From an uncultured Clostridia bacterium (GTDB lineage Bacteria; Bacillota; Clostridia; Lachnospirales; Lachnospiraceae), in the NCBI GenBank assembly GCA_937895705.1, contig CALBKM010000043.1:1-64000 (forward strand): a stretch of 64,000 nucleotides of DNA, given 5' to 3'. Every line of letters begins with the position of its first letter. The first letter of the stretch is position 1. The position numbers were made by a program, and so were the translations under genes. The notes under the pieces were generated by a model. The model ran no database searches and was not told the DNA's origin. It worked only from the letters and a program-made list of their open reading frames with translations. Of the stretch, positions 1 through 9,308 are shown in pieces.

Positions 1-118
1 TTTTCAAGGGTTTGACGAGATTTCTATAACAAAATATAACAGTTATTAAATCCCTAAAAATACCTCAAGTGAGAATTCAAAGTTTCCGTTCCCTACAAAT
101 TGGGAGTTATCGGCATAT

Positions 119-538
119 TTATTTTTCGTCTGATTTTAGATAATCGTATATATTTATGGTTCCTACTTCTTCTTGTATATCAAGATTTGGAACGAACTCT
201 ATCAATCGTGTAACTCCGCTTGATTTATCAACATAAAAATAAACAAAAGAACCCGTATAACTGCGGAATATTACCTGATATTCAGACTCTTTCTCTTCTC
301 CCATTTTTAAGTACATAATGTCGGGGTTGTTCTCCGCTATACTCCAATCATACACACTGTGACAATAATTATATACCCCTTCGTAAGCCATTTCTATAGA
401 GATGCTATTCTGCGGGCCCTCGGTGCTTGTATCATCCGAAGTGAAAGGGGCGTTCGTAGTATCATTTTTTGTTCCACAGGCGGTAAGTATAGCACCCATC
501 AGAAACACCAACATAAAAACAAAAGTCAGTTTTTGCAT
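119..538 (-). CDS. Small lipoprotein of unknown function
   Basis: A 139-residue protein with a lipoprotein signal: a short basic N-terminus, a hydrophobic stretch and a lipobox (LTAC) with Cys near residue 22, so it should be lipid-anchored on the outer face of the membrane. After the Cys comes a Thr/Asn/Ser-rich linker, then a small alpha/beta-looking region with no motif I recognise. I chose the ATG at 538 because GGAGG (544-548) sits 5 nt upstream; an earlier TTG in frame lies inside that ribosome site. It is the last gene after the HIT gene, 20 nt downstream of it, so the two are probably co-transcribed. Function unknown. Confidence 0.75.
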   Translation of the reverse strand: MQKLTFVFMLVFLMGAILTACGTKNDTTNAPFTSDDTSTEGPQNSISIEMAYEGVYNYCHSVYDWSIAENNPDIMYLKMGEEKESEYQVIFRSYTGSFVYFYVDKSSGVTRLIEFVPNLDIQEEVGTINIYDYLKSDEK

Positions 539-558
539 TTTAGCCTCCAAATTCTAAT

Positions 559-951
559 TTAGTTAATTCTATCTCTAATTCTTTTTGCTATTTCAGCATT
601 TACATTTTTTATATCTTCTCCATAAGTCCACCCAAAACCATCTCCAAAATATCTTGGAAAAATATGTAGATGATAATGACCCACATCATTGAATTCTCCA
701 CCATTTTGCATGATGCTATATCCATTAGGTCTATATATTTCTTTCAAGACCGATACAATTTTCTTTGATATTATCATTAAATGTGAAAGTATTTCATCTG
801 GTATTTCATCCACATCAAGATAATGTTCCTTTGGAACAAGTAATATATGACCTTCATTAATAGGTTCCATATCCATAAACGCCATTACTAATTCATCTTC
901 GTAAACAAAATCTGTTACTAATTTTTCTTTATGGCAAAAAACACAGTCCAT
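559..951 (-). CDS. HIT family nucleotide hydrolase/transferase
   Basis: A 130-residue histidine-triad protein. The family motif HxHxH is visible (His92, His94, His96 in HYHLHIFPR), with the middle His expected to carry the nucleotidyl intermediate. An N-terminal CxxC (residues 3 and 6) resembles the zinc-binding pair of many bacterial HIT proteins. Family members hydrolyse adenosine phosphoramidates or dinucleoside polyphosphates; the exact substrate cannot be read from sequence. I start at ATG 951, preceded by GAGGTG; the open frame extends 19 codons upstream but those codons look non-coding and would skip this ribosome site. Cytoplasmic; first gene of a two-gene unit with the lipoprotein. 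Confidence 0.85.
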   Translation of the reverse strand: MDCVFCHKEKLVTDFVYEDELVMAFMDMEPINEGHILLVPKEHYLDVDEIPDEILSHLMIISKKIVSVLKEIYRPNGYSIMQNGGEFNDVGHYHLHIFPRYFGDGFGWTYGEDIKNVNAEIAKRIRDRIN

Positions 952-1289
952 TATATACACCTCGTAAAATTCAAATTTGTCTAACTGTTTACACATCCAT
1001 TTCTTCATTCAGTGTAGCACTTTTTTCTTAAATTTTCAATTCTTCTCTAAAGTATACAGAGTAAATTCCTCAGTATACTACTTTTTTCAGCACCTACACA
1101 GAAGTACTTCCTCAGTAGAAAAACCGTATCACATCCTATAGAAATTACTGAATTATAGAAATCATGAACAAAACACACCCATCTCCCACCTGCCGACCAT
1201 CGACTTTCCAAGTGTCTTACAATAATTAAAAGGATGGCACATTTACCACCCTTTCAACGCTTTCTTATACTTCTGTTTTACCCTATACC
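952..1289. other. Intergenic region with a terminator
   Basis: This 338-base gap holds no credible gene. It contains the terminator of the upstream minus-strand operon (1218-1254) and a loose inverted repeat of AGTATAC/GTATACT around 1052-1079 with the phrase TTCCTCAGTA repeated nearby. The promoter of the HIT gene should lie here but no clear -35/-10 pair stands out. Confidence 0.5.
1218..1254 (-). terminator. Rho-independent terminator after rlmH
   Basis: On the minus strand a 9-bp stem (AAAGGGTGG with CCATCCTTT, one G-U pair; plus-strand arms 1246-1254 and 1229-1237) is followed by a TTTTAATTATT tail. It lies about 35 bases past the rlmH stop codon and would end the thrE-phosphatase-rlmH transcript. 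Confidence 0.65.
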
Positions 1290-1769
1290 CTATTTATGAT
1301 ACGGTTCCCCGTTAATTATCCGGTACGCCCGGTACAACTGCTCCAATAGCACCACCCGCATGAGCTGGTGTGGGAAGGTCATTTTGGAAAAACTGAGCAA
1401 ATAGTCTGCCCTCGCAAGTACCTCCTTAGACAACCCCAGCGATCCTCCGATGATCAGTACAATATGGCTGATACCTCCCACCCCCAGCTTGTCTACATAG
1501 GCTGCCAGTTCTTCGCTGGAAAGCTGCTTTCCCTCTATGGCAAGAGCAATTACAAAGGCACCTTCCGGAATCGCTTTTAAAATCCGCTCTCCCTCTTTTT
1601 TCTTTATCTGCTCTTCCAACGCCTCCGAAGCCCCGTCCGGTGTCTTTTCATCCGTAAGTTCCGTAATGGAAAGCTTGCAATACCGGCTCAGACGTTTCTC
1701 ATACTCCTTAATGGCGTCCGAGAAAAACTTCTCTTTTATCTTTCCGACACAAATAACCGAAACTCTCAT
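1290..1769 (-). CDS. rlmH: 23S rRNA (pseudouridine1915-N3)-methyltransferase RlmH
   Basis: A 159-residue SPOUT-class methyltransferase, the usual length for RlmH. It methylates the pseudouridine at 23S position 1915 (E. coli numbering) using S-adenosylmethionine on the assembled ribosome. Signatures visible are the start MRVSVICVGKIK, the glycine-rich knot segment LIIGGSLGLSKEV and the C-terminal LEQLYRAYRIINGEPYHK block (last 18 residues), all characteristic of the family. The start at 1769 fits the conserved N-terminus; the longer frame upstream is not conserved-looking. It is the last gene of an operon with the phosphatase and the ThrE-type exporter. Confidence 0.95.
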   Translation of the reverse strand: MRVSVICVGKIKEKFFSDAIKEYEKRLSRYCKLSITELTDEKTPDGASEALEEQIKKKEGERILKAIPEGAFVIALAIEGKQLSSEELAAYVDKLGVGGISHIVLIIGGSLGLSKEVLARADYLLSFSKMTFPHQLMRVVLLEQLYRAYRIINGEPYHK

Positions 1770-1825
1770 CTTTCCGCATTCCTCTCTGTTCCTTTGTTTC
1801 TCCGACAAACGGCAACAGCAGTCGA

Positions 1826-2422
1826 CTATTGTTCGATCCCCTGCCTTTTCTGCGCTTTCTCCTGCTGTTTCTTCCAAAAGGCCGGGCGGGGTCCCACATA
1901 CTGATACAGCATTCCGTTTCGTACTCTGCGCAGTTTTGTACCCTTAAAGCCTAACCGGAACAGCTCCGCACAAATGTTAAAAATCATAAAGCCGTGGCAA
2001 ACAATCAGAATGTTATCCTGTGACCAGTCCACCGTTCGTAAAAAGGCACGGATACGTTTTCTTGTTCCCACAACCGACTCCGGCTGACTTTTTGACTTAA
2101 AGTACCAAGCCAAACGACCGCACACGTGCCAGACCTCAAACGGAAGACGCAACCGTTCCGTATGAATAAACGGCGCATTATCTACCTCTCTAAGAAGCTT
2201 GTCCACATGAATATTACCGCTGTACACTTCTTTTGCGGTGGCTACCGCTCTCGGAATATCACTGGAATAACAAATATCCCATTTAATCCCGTACATTTCC
2301 ACATGTTTTTTTAAGATTCCTGAATGTTCATATTTTTCAGACCATTCTCTGAATTCCTCCGACGTCATCATTTTTTTATGAGGACAATCCACTTTAAAAT
2401 GCCGCAATAACCCAATACGCAT
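1826..2422 (-). CDS. Histidine phosphatase family protein
   Basis: A 198-residue protein of the phosphoglycerate-mutase-like histidine phosphatase family. The N-terminal RHF (variant of RHG) after MRIGLL carries the phospho-accepting His, SSDIPRAVATA matches the second conserved block (SxxxRAxxTA), and VCHGFM supplies the second catalytic His. The C-terminus is basic and Gln/Lys rich. The substrate is unknown: members act on sugar phosphates, cobalamin precursors or signalling phosphates. ATG 2422 is preceded by AGGAGGAAATT, deciding the start. It lies 10 bases after the ThrE membrane gene and 56 bases before rlmH, so it is probably in one operon. Confidence 0.85.
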   Translation of the reverse strand: MRIGLLRHFKVDCPHKKMMTSEEFREWSEKYEHSGILKKHVEMYGIKWDICYSSDIPRAVATAKEVYSGNIHVDKLLREVDNAPFIHTERLRLPFEVWHVCGRLAWYFKSKSQPESVVGTRKRIRAFLRTVDWSQDNILIVCHGFMIFNICAELFRLGFKGTKLRRVRNGMLYQYVGPRPAFWKKQQEKAQKRQGIEQ

Positions 2423-2432
2423 AATTTCCTCC

Positions 2433-2873
2433 TTAACCTCGTCTCCGGTATAACTTCTTAAAAAACGAATCCACCACAAAAATCGCTAACGCAATCATCC
2501 CCGCAATCTGCAACGTATAGGAAAAATAATACGAAGTCAGCTCACGATTACTTTGCAGCAGATAGTACACCGTCCGATACATCCCTACTCCCGGAACCAA
2601 CGGCAGAATTCCGGTCACCAGGTAAAGCGTCACCGGCGCTTTCGAAACTCTTGCAAATATCTGGGATAAAACCGCCACCAAAAGTGCCGCCAAAAACGAC
2701 GAAAAAATCGATCCGCTCGTCACTTCTTCCATAATCAGTTCCACAAGCCAACCGCCCGCACCGGTAATTCCGGCAAGCACCAGATACTTTTTCGGAACCT
2801 GAAACAATACCGCCACCGCCACTACGCCGATAAAGGCGCTGGCTACCTGTAACACCACTTCCGACGGACTCAT
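2433..2873 (-). CDS. Threonine/serine exporter, small membrane subunit (ThrE_2 type)
   Basis: A 146-residue integral membrane protein with about four or five hydrophobic segments and the glycine/proline-rich motif TGILPLVPGVGMYR typical of the C-terminal half of ThrE-like exporters (DUF3815 / ThrE_2). In many Firmicutes the ThrE transporter is split into two proteins, and the other half is encoded directly upstream. The start ATG overlaps the upstream stop codon (ATGA), so translation is coupled and a 1:1 complex is likely. The inferred role is efflux of threonine, serine or related small amino acids. Confidence 0.85.
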   Translation of the reverse strand: MSPSEVVLQVASAFIGVVAVAVLFQVPKKYLVLAGITGAGGWLVELIMEEVTSGSIFSSFLAALLVAVLSQIFARVSKAPVTLYLVTGILPLVPGVGMYRTVYYLLQSNRELTSYYFSYTLQIAGMIALAIFVVDSFFKKLYRRRG

Positions 2874-3643
2874 AACACACCTCCCGTCAAAAGGCTTCCC
2901 AAGTAAAGCCCCACACCGATTCCGACCGCACAGGATACTGCCCGGACAAAAGCCTCCATCACACGTGCGGAGCCTGAGATATAATCTCCGTGCAGCGTGT
3001 CCCGAATGGCATTGGTAATCGCCACTCCCGGCAAGGAAGGCATTGCTGTTCCCGCAATAATGAGTTCCGGATTACAGTCCACGGAAAGAGTTTCTATTAA
3101 TACCGTTACAAAAAAGGTGGCACATGCCAAGGCCGCCATATGATACATAAACTGATTCAGATGAATCCTTGAAACAAGAATCTGAAAAAGCACCAGCACC
3201 ACCGCAGATGCCGCCGAAACAAGCGCATCCATAGCACTGCCGCCAAGCAAAAGAGTAAACATCACTACCGTCAGCAGAGTACACACATAGCATAGCCACG
3301 CCGGATAACGATTGTTTTCTTTCAACATTTTTAATTCTTCGAACATCTCATCCAAAGAAATCTCTCCGGAACAATACTGTCTGGACAAATTATTGACCAC
3401 ACAAATATTCCCGATGTTAGTTCCTCTGGACGAAATCCGCTGCATCTTACTGATCGCGGAAATGGAGGAATCATCGATGGTCAACATCAGCGCCGTGGAC
3501 AACACAAGCACTTCCGTTGTTTCCGCTCCGGAAGTATCCAGGATTCGCTGCATCGTATCTTCCACACGGTTGGTCTCCGCTCCGCCCCGTAACATGATTG
3601 TTCCCGCCAGCATGGCGGTATCAGCTAATTTTCTGTAATCCAT
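2870..3643 (-). CDS. Threonine/serine exporter, large subunit (ThrE_1 type)
   Basis: A 257-residue protein of the ThrE N-terminal family (DUF1212). The soluble start contains the family phrase LRGGAETNRVEDTM, followed by about five membrane segments. It pairs with the ThrE_2-type protein encoded immediately downstream with a 4-base overlap. I chose ATG 3643, with GGAAAGGG upstream; a GTG six codons earlier is possible. A consensus-like promoter (3734-3762) and a small hairpin lie upstream, and this is the first gene of the operon that ends with rlmH. Transport substrate is inferred from family only. Confidence 0.85.
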   Translation of the reverse strand: MDYRKLADTAMLAGTIMLRGGAETNRVEDTMQRILDTSGAETTEVLVLSTALMLTIDDSSISAISKMQRISSRGTNIGNICVVNNLSRQYCSGEISLDEMFEELKMLKENNRYPAWLCYVCTLLTVVMFTLLLGGSAMDALVSAASAVVLVLFQILVSRIHLNQFMYHMAALACATFFVTVLIETLSVDCNPELIIAGTAMPSLPGVAITNAIRDTLHGDYISGSARVMEAFVRAVSCAVGIGVGLYLGSLLTGGVL

Positions 3644-3683
3644 AACTGCCCTTTCCGTCACCTTACGCCATAAATCAGCCTCT

Positions 3684-3700
3684 AAAAACGATACGTTTTT
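3684..3700 (-). promoter_or_regulatory. Leader hairpin before thrE-like genes
   Basis: AAAAACG and CGTTTTT face each other across a 3-base loop in the transcribed leader. The stem is short and A/T rich; it could be a weak attenuator or chance. Confidence 0.3.
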
Positions 3701-3733
3701 TCCATATCACTATCTTAACATTTTTCTAAGGAC

Positions 3734-3762
3734 ATTATACTTTTTTCCTACACCGTTTGCAA
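3734..3762 (-). promoter_or_regulatory. SigA-type promoter of the thrE-phosphatase-rlmH operon
   Basis: On the minus strand TTGCAA, a 17-base spacer and TATAAT, ending about 90 bases before the ThrE_1 start codon. The -10 box is a perfect match. It sits just beyond the galK stop codon (3784), so the galK transcript may read into this operon, as no terminator separates them. Confidence 0.7.
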
Positions 3763-3783
3763 GATAATCCGAAAAACACTGCT

Positions 3784-5070
3784 TTAAAAACTTTTAACTT
3801 CCATTCCGCCCACCGGACGAATCCGAAACACATAACAAGCACCTTCTCCGAAAAGCCTCTCCATTTCCTTTACATACGCCTCTGCCTGCGCAATCGGTAC
3901 AAACGCCTGTATCGTCCCGGCAAATCCGCCGCCGTGGACACGTACCGCTCCCTGCCCCGCAAGGATACGCTTACTTACCGCCACGCCGAGAGGAATTGCC
4001 TGTTCTGTCGGTGCCGAGGTAGAATATAGGTTTTGAAGTAGGGCTTCGGAGGAATCTCCCGACTCCTGAACCAACGAAAGAAAACATGCAACATCTCCTC
4101 GTCGCAACGCCTCTGCCTCTTCTCTTGCTCGACGATTGTCTCCGAAAAAATGCATCGCCCGCAATAACGCACGATCGGAACAATATTTACGAAGTTGCGG
4201 AAGTTCCCGATAAAAGTCCTCTTCCTCCACTTGACGCAAATATTCCTTTCCAAACCGGGCCGCCACCGACTCCATCTCCTCGCGCACCGCCACATAGTCC
4301 GGAGTCAGATTCGCATGCGTTCCGCCCGTATTCGTGACGCAAACGCAATATCCCGCCTTCTCAAAATCAAAGGAAAACGGTTCAATCACCGGTTGCACCG
4401 TATCCGCAAAATCAATAAATACCAACCCACCCACGGAACTTGCCATCTGGTCCATAAGTCCGCACTTTTTTCCGAAATACACATTTTCCGCATACTGACC
4501 CGTTTTCGCAATTTCCACAGAACCGGCCTTTCCGTCGTTATAATAGGTATCGATCATTGTTCCGATTAATGTTTCAAAGGCCGCCGAAGAAGAAATCCCG
4601 CTACCCGAAATCACATCGGAAGTACAGTACAAGTCAAATCCTTCCGCCTTTACTCCAAGGTTCGCGAACCGTGACACAATCCCCCGCACAATTGCAGCAG
4701 AACCTCGTTCTTTTTCCTGTACCGACAAATCGGACAGCTCCACAGAAAAAGGACGATATCCTTCGGAGCAAATACGGATGACGCCGTCCCTATGGAACGC
4801 CGCAACTCCGATAATATCCAACTGCACCGCAGCCGCCAGCACACATCCGTGTTGATGATCCGTGTGATTTCCTCCGATTTCGGTTCTTCCCGGTGCAGAA
4901 AATACAAAAACATCGTCCCGCTCCGGATAATTTTGCAAAAACCGCTCAACCGCCTTTTCATAACGTGCCTTCTGGTAAACAAGCGCCTCTTGGTTCTTCC
5001 CGTATAAAGTTTCAAACACAGGCAGGAATTTATCCTGCGCAAGCTTTTGTTTCAGTTCCTCTATTCTCAT
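3784..5070 (-). CDS. galK: Galactokinase
   Basis: A 428-residue GHMP-family sugar kinase that phosphorylates alpha-D-galactose to galactose-1-phosphate with ATP (Leloir pathway). The galactokinase signature GRTEIGGNHTDHQHG is near residues 61-75, the ATP-binding glycine/serine loop SGSGISSSAAFE is near residue 155, and the C-terminal block VRVHGGGFAGTIQAFVP is the third GHMP motif. It is somewhat longer than the roughly 390 residues of E. coli GalK because of an N-terminal helical extension, common in Clostridia. GGAGGAGAAGG precedes the ATG at 5070. It lies 110 bases downstream of lacZ, consistent with a galactoside-use operon; no galT or galE is nearby. Confidence 0.95.
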   Translation of the reverse strand: MRIEELKQKLAQDKFLPVFETLYGKNQEALVYQKARYEKAVERFLQNYPERDDVFVFSAPGRTEIGGNHTDHQHGCVLAAAVQLDIIGVAAFHRDGVIRICSEGYRPFSVELSDLSVQEKERGSAAIVRGIVSRFANLGVKAEGFDLYCTSDVISGSGISSSAAFETLIGTMIDTYYNDGKAGSVEIAKTGQYAENVYFGKKCGLMDQMASSVGGLVFIDFADTVQPVIEPFSFDFEKAGYCVCVTNTGGTHANLTPDYVAVREEMESVAARFGKEYLRQVEEEDFYRELPQLRKYCSDRALLRAMHFFGDNRRAREEAEALRRGDVACFLSLVQESGDSSEALLQNLYSTSAPTEQAIPLGVAVSKRILAGQGAVRVHGGGFAGTIQAFVPIAQAEAYVKEMERLFGEGACYVFRIRPVGGMEVKSF

Positions 5071-5180
5071 TCTCTCTTTCCTTCTCCTCCGGTTCGCACT
5101 TCCGATATCAAACGTACCCGGCTAATGCGATTCTTTATTCTACGTAACCATCTGCCGCTCTTTTCAGTATACCACCGATT

Positions 5181-8100
5181 CTATTTCGAGGCAACAGGAC
5201 TGATGACGAACTTCAGTGTCAACGGCTTTCTCGGGTCAATCTTAAACTCCTTATGTACCGGTGACCCCCAGGAATCGTCTCCTCCCACCCCCATCTGCTT
5301 TGCAATCAAACGAACCCAGGTATAGGACGGCTCCTTTAATTCCTCCAAGTGCATCGCCGTCTCCAGTTCTGCTGCACTGTACGGCAGAACACTCATCTCC
5401 ATGAGCTCTCCCACACTTGTAAATCGTATGCCGATTCCCTTCTCGTCCGTTACCTGCACATACCTTACACCGGTACGATTTCCGCATTCCTGCGGATTCA
5501 GATAAGCGGACAAATTCTCCCTTGCTGTAGACTCATAGATGCCCAACTTACCTCCAAAGTTCCGGTCAATATAATTCTCCTCCGGACCCAGACCGTAATA
5601 CCGGAATTTCTCGTACTTTTTCTTCATCTTAAAGTCCATGGCAAATACCGGAAAATCCACATCGGTCTCCACTCCCGGATACTCTGCACATACCTCTACT
5701 CTGCCGTCAAAGAACACCTTGTAAATCACCTTGTAGGTAAAGGCCGGCATCGTCGGTGCATCATACGGAAACACAAGCTCCAGACAATCGCTTTTTTCTT
5801 CCCATGAAATCAAATCCCTGCGGTATCTCGCATACTTACCCGCCAACTCCCACTGTGCCGCAAAGTTCTGGAATCCCGCCCCCCTGTCGTTGTCCGTAAA
5901 AGCTCTCCAAAAACTCACCTGTGGAACTCTTGTAATATATTCCTCACCGCAATACACCAAAGAGGTAATACCTCCCTGCCCCTTATCGAACTGTACGGAA
6001 AAATCCTTTCCGTGTACACCGATACAGAAATCGCCGTATACTATATCCGGATGCGTCGTTTCATCTACCTCGGCTTCAACCTCCGCCACTTTCACGACCT
6101 CCTGGGCAAAGCACACTTCATACCCCGCCTTGGCATAAAGGGTATCCTCTTTTAATACCGCAGACACAGTCAGCACATACTCCCCGGCCTCCGTCGGAAT
6201 GGACAACCCTGTCTTCACAGCCGCTTCCTCTCCCGCAGAAACCACAATTTCCTGCTCCTTCCGCGCCAACACGGTTCCTTCCTTTTCCAACGTCATTACA
6301 AACCGATAACCTGTCGTATCAACAAACAAATTACGGTTTTTCACCGTCAGCACACCGTCCGTTACATTCAATTTAATATTCGAATACAGCGCCTTCACTT
6401 CCTGCATTTTCGGAGACGGTTTCCTATCGGCATACACAATACCGTCGGTACAAAATCCCCAGTCCGCCGGACGCTCTTCAAAGTCTCCGCCGTAAGCCAG
6501 AACCCGTTCTCCGTTTTCTAAGGTTCTGTATAGCGCCTGATCGATAAAGTCCCAGATAAAACCACCCTGATACTTTTCGTACTTTTCTTCCAAATCCGTA
6601 TACAACTTCATGCCGCCTACGGAATTTCCCATGGCATGCATATACTCACAACTGATGTATGGTTTCGCCGGATTATTGTTTAGATAACCTTCAATATCCG
6701 TCGGTTTTGCATACATTCTGGATTCCATGTCGGTGATGGCATCATATTTTCTGTTCCAGCATACACCTTCATAATGTACCAAGCGTCGTTTATCTTCCCT
6801 GTGGAAATACTCCGCCATTGCCGCAATATTTTCTCCGCAATAAGACTCGTTTCCGCAAGACCAGATCAGTACGCAGGCATGATTCTTGTCACGCTCATAC
6901 ATGGACTTCGCCCGATCCAGTACCGCCCCCTTCCACTCCGGATAATCTCCCGGAAGGTTACACGCAAAACCGCCTGCAAAACCTCTGTCGTTCATCCAGC
7001 TACCGTGAGTTTCCAGATTCGTCTCATCAATAACATAGATTCCGTATTCATCACAAAGCTCGTACCACCTCGTCTGATTCGGATAGTGGCTGGTACGTAC
7101 CGCATTAATATTATTTCGCTTCATCATCCGGATATCGGAAATCATATCCTCTTCTGTAATAGAACGTCCCCGTTCCGCAGAAAATTCATGACGGTCCACG
7201 CCCTTAAACACAATACGCTTACCATTTAAACACATAAGTCCGTTTTTTAATTCAAAGGTACGGAATCCCACCCATGTAACAGCCGTCTCGATTACCGTTC
7301 CGCCCACATCGATCAGTTCTACGCAAAGCTCATACAAATTCGGTTCTTCCGCACTCCACGGTGTCACCGATTCCACTCTCTTTTCCATCGTAAGAGCCAT
7401 GCCCTCACATGGTATCGTTTCACAAATCACACACTCTCCTACAGCATTTTTCAGCGTAATCTCAGCAAAAAGGTCGCTCCGGTCCGACGTTATCAAACGC
7501 TCCGAACCGGCAAACAAACCATCGGTTTCATCGTTTAACCCTTGTACCTTTCCGCTTCCCGCAAGACACAACCCCACCCGCAGACACCCACTGCCGTCGG
7601 TGTAATCAAAATCTGCCGTCACTTTCATATCCCTCACATGAACCTCCGGTACCGCATACAAAAACACATCACGGAAAATACCGGAAAAACGCCAAAAATC
7701 CTGATCCTCCAACCAACTTCCGCTGCAAAGCTTGTACACCTCCACCGCCAGCTTATTGTTCTTTTCCTTCACATACGGTGTAACCAAAAACTCGGAAGGA
7801 GTAAAAGAATCCTCGCTATAGCCCACAAACTCTCCGTTTATCCACACATAAATCGCTGACTCTGCCCCCTGAAAGGACAAATAAAGTTCCTTCCCAAAAA
7901 GAACCTCATCCACATCAAAATACGTTATATAACTTCCCACCGGGTTCTCCTTTACCGGAACCGCCGGCGGCTTTACCGATTCAACACCGTCCCAGGGATA
8001 CATCATGTTCACATACTGGCACCTTCCGTAGCCTTGTAACTGAATATGTCCCGGCACCTGTATTTCACCGAAACCTTCATCGGAGAAGTCTGCCTTGTAA

Positions 8101-8270
8101 AAATCTGCAATCCGGTGCTCCGGGTTCTCGGCATACGAAAACTTCCATGTACCGTTTAAAGATTGCCGTAAATTGTTTCCGTTATCAAAGTATTTATGGT
8201 CCGAATGTGCAGCCATGCGGTTTACCGCAAACACCTCGGGATTTGTAAGCCAGTCAAGTGTCGATTTCAT
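5181..8270 (-). CDS. lacZ: Beta-galactosidase, glycoside hydrolase family 2
   Basis: A 1029-residue GH2 enzyme that hydrolyses terminal beta-galactosides such as lactose, close in length to E. coli LacZ (1023). The N-terminal sugar-binding domain has FSYAENPEHR and PWDGVE, the TIM barrel contains WSCGNES with the acid/base Glu near residue 475, and SCEYMHAMGNS holds the nucleophile Glu near residue 542. The C-terminal domain has the typical RYYGLGPEENY block. No signal peptide, so it acts in the cytoplasm on imported sugar. AGGAGG sits just before ATG 8270; a start five codons upstream would overlap it. It is followed by galK and is divergent from an AraC regulator. Confidence 0.95.
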   Translation of the reverse strand: MKSTLDWLTNPEVFAVNRMAAHSDHKYFDNGNNLRQSLNGTWKFSYAENPEHRIADFYKADFSDEGFGEIQVPGHIQLQGYGRCQYVNMMYPWDGVESVKPPAVPVKENPVGSYITYFDVDEVLFGKELYLSFQGAESAIYVWINGEFVGYSEDSFTPSEFLVTPYVKEKNNKLAVEVYKLCSGSWLEDQDFWRFSGIFRDVFLYAVPEVHVRDMKVTADFDYTDGSGCLRVGLCLAGSGKVQGLNDETDGLFAGSERLITSDRSDLFAEITLKNAVGECVICETIPCEGMALTMEKRVESVTPWSAEEPNLYELCVELIDVGGTVIETAVTWVGFRTFELKNGLMCLNGKRIVFKGVDRHEFSAERGRSITEEDMISDIRMMKRNNINAVRTSHYPNQTRWYELCDEYGIYVIDETNLETHGSWMNDRGFAGGFACNLPGDYPEWKGAVLDRAKSMYERDKNHACVLIWSCGNESYCGENIAAMAEYFHREDKRRLVHYEGVCWNRKYDAITDMESRMYAKPTDIEGYLNNNPAKPYISCEYMHAMGNSVGGMKLYTDLEEKYEKYQGGFIWDFIDQALYRTLENGERVLAYGGDFEERPADWGFCTDGIVYADRKPSPKMQEVKALYSNIKLNVTDGVLTVKNRNLFVDTTGYRFVMTLEKEGTVLARKEQEIVVSAGEEAAVKTGLSIPTEAGEYVLTVSAVLKEDTLYAKAGYEVCFAQEVVKVAEVEAEVDETTHPDIVYGDFCIGVHGKDFSVQFDKGQGGITSLVYCGEEYITRVPQVSFWRAFTDNDRGAGFQNFAAQWELAGKYARYRRDLISWEEKSDCLELVFPYDAPTMPAFTYKVIYKVFFDGRVEVCAEYPGVETDVDFPVFAMDFKMKKKYEKFRYYGLGPEENYIDRNFGGKLGIYESTARENLSAYLNPQECGNRTGVRYVQVTDEKGIGIRFTSVGELMEMSVLPYSAAELETAMHLEELKEPSYTWVRLIAKQMGVGGDDSWGSPVHKEFKIDPRKPLTLKFVISPVASK

Positions 8271-8435
8271 ATGGTACCTCCTCATTCCTTTTCTATGTTA
8301 CCTCTATTTTATCATCCGACGTCAAAAAAAAACATAAACACAATATACCAAAACATGCACAAAATGATACAAATATACTTGCTTTTCCTTGTACGGAAGT
8401 GCATAATAAAAGTAACAAAACATCGGAGGAAATCT
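8271..8435. promoter_or_regulatory. Divergent lacZ / araC-type control region
   Basis: This 165-base gap holds both divergent promoters. For the regulator (+), TTGCTT at 8379-8384, 17 bases, CATAAT at 8402-8407. For lacZ (-), a plausible TTGACG with a TAACAT about 19 bases downstream is present but weaker, as expected for an activated promoter. A/T-rich repeats such as CAAAA/ACAAAT between them could be AraC half-sites, but I see no clear pair. Confidence 0.55.
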
Positions 8436-9308
8436 ATGTATACAAACGCCGCCTACCTTCATGACTCATTTACGGACCTCATGGACTTAAGTAAACCCCT
8501 TATTGTCACCTGCTGTGGATATTACCGCATACATACCATGCCTGTTTTCCTTACGGAACGCCCACTCGGAAGATCGGATTACCAGCTTTTGTATATTGCT
8601 TCCGGAAAGGCTCACTTTTTCTTGTACGGAAAGGAACATATTCTTTCGGAAGGAACCATGATTCTCTATCATCCGGGCAACCCTCAAAAATACATTTATT
8701 ACGCTACCGACAAAACAGAGGTATACTGGGTTCATTTTACCGGTTCCGAAGCAGCCTCTCTTCTTTCTTCCTGCGGTCTACCCGCAACGGATAATATTTT
8801 TTTCACCGGCACTTCTCCCGATTATCCGCAGTTGTTCCGTCAAATCATTCAGGAACTGCAGCTATGCAGACCAAACTACGAAGAGCTTCTGTCCCTTTTT
8901 TTACGCCACATCTTTCTGATGATGAACCGATATATAAAAGAAGGACAAAAAACAGGCAGCGACATCCGAAACGAAATCGAACGCGCTACCCATTATTTTA
9001 ACGAACATTATTCTGCTGAAATCAATATCGAGGAGTACGCCAAATCCAGACACTTCAGCACTTGTTGGTTCATTCGTAATTTCAAGCAAATCGTAAAAGT
9101 AACACCGATGCAGTACATTTTATCCCTACGAATGATGAATGCCCAAAACCTGTTGGAAAACACCGACTACAACATTACCGAGATTGCCGAGGCCGTAGGT
9201 TACGACAATCCGCTTTATTTCAGCCGTTTGTTTCACAAGCATACCGGCCTGGCCCCTTCCACCTATCGTAAACTGCGCAAGGAAATGCAAACCTGCCTTA
9301 ATAAATGA
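8436..9308 (+). CDS. AraC-family transcriptional regulator, likely controlling lacZ-galK
   Basis: A 290-residue regulator with an N-terminal cupin-like sensing domain (YLLYIASGK-like beta strands and the phrase MILYHPGNPQKY around residue 75) and a C-terminal AraC/XylS double helix-turn-helix (about residues 190-285), ending in the family signature EIAEAVGYDNPLYFSRLFHK. The start is set by GGAGG at 8425-8429, 6 bases before ATG; the open frame upstream runs back into lacZ on the other strand. Divergent placement beside lacZ suggests it senses a galactoside and activates lacZ-galK. Its 3' end overlaps the NlpC/P60 gene on the other strand by 11 bases. Confidence 0.9.
   Translation: MYTNAAYLHDSFTDLMDLSKPLIVTCCGYYRIHTMPVFLTERPLGRSDYQLLYIASGKAHFFLYGKEHILSEGTMILYHPGNPQKYIYYATDKTEVYWVHFTGSEAASLLSSCGLPATDNIFFTGTSPDYPQLFRQIIQELQLCRPNYEELLSLFLRHIFLMMNRYIKEGQKTGSDIRNEIERATHYFNEHYSAEINIEEYAKSRHFSTCWFIRNFKQIVKVTPMQYILSLRMMNAQNLLENTDYNITEIAEAVGYDNPLYFSRLFHKHTGLAPSTYRKLRKEMQTCLNK

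Noticed and set aside
8196..8435. N-terminal extension of the AraC-type regulator into lacZ
   Set aside because: The ribosome site and promoter sit at 8379-8430, so translation should begin at 8436.
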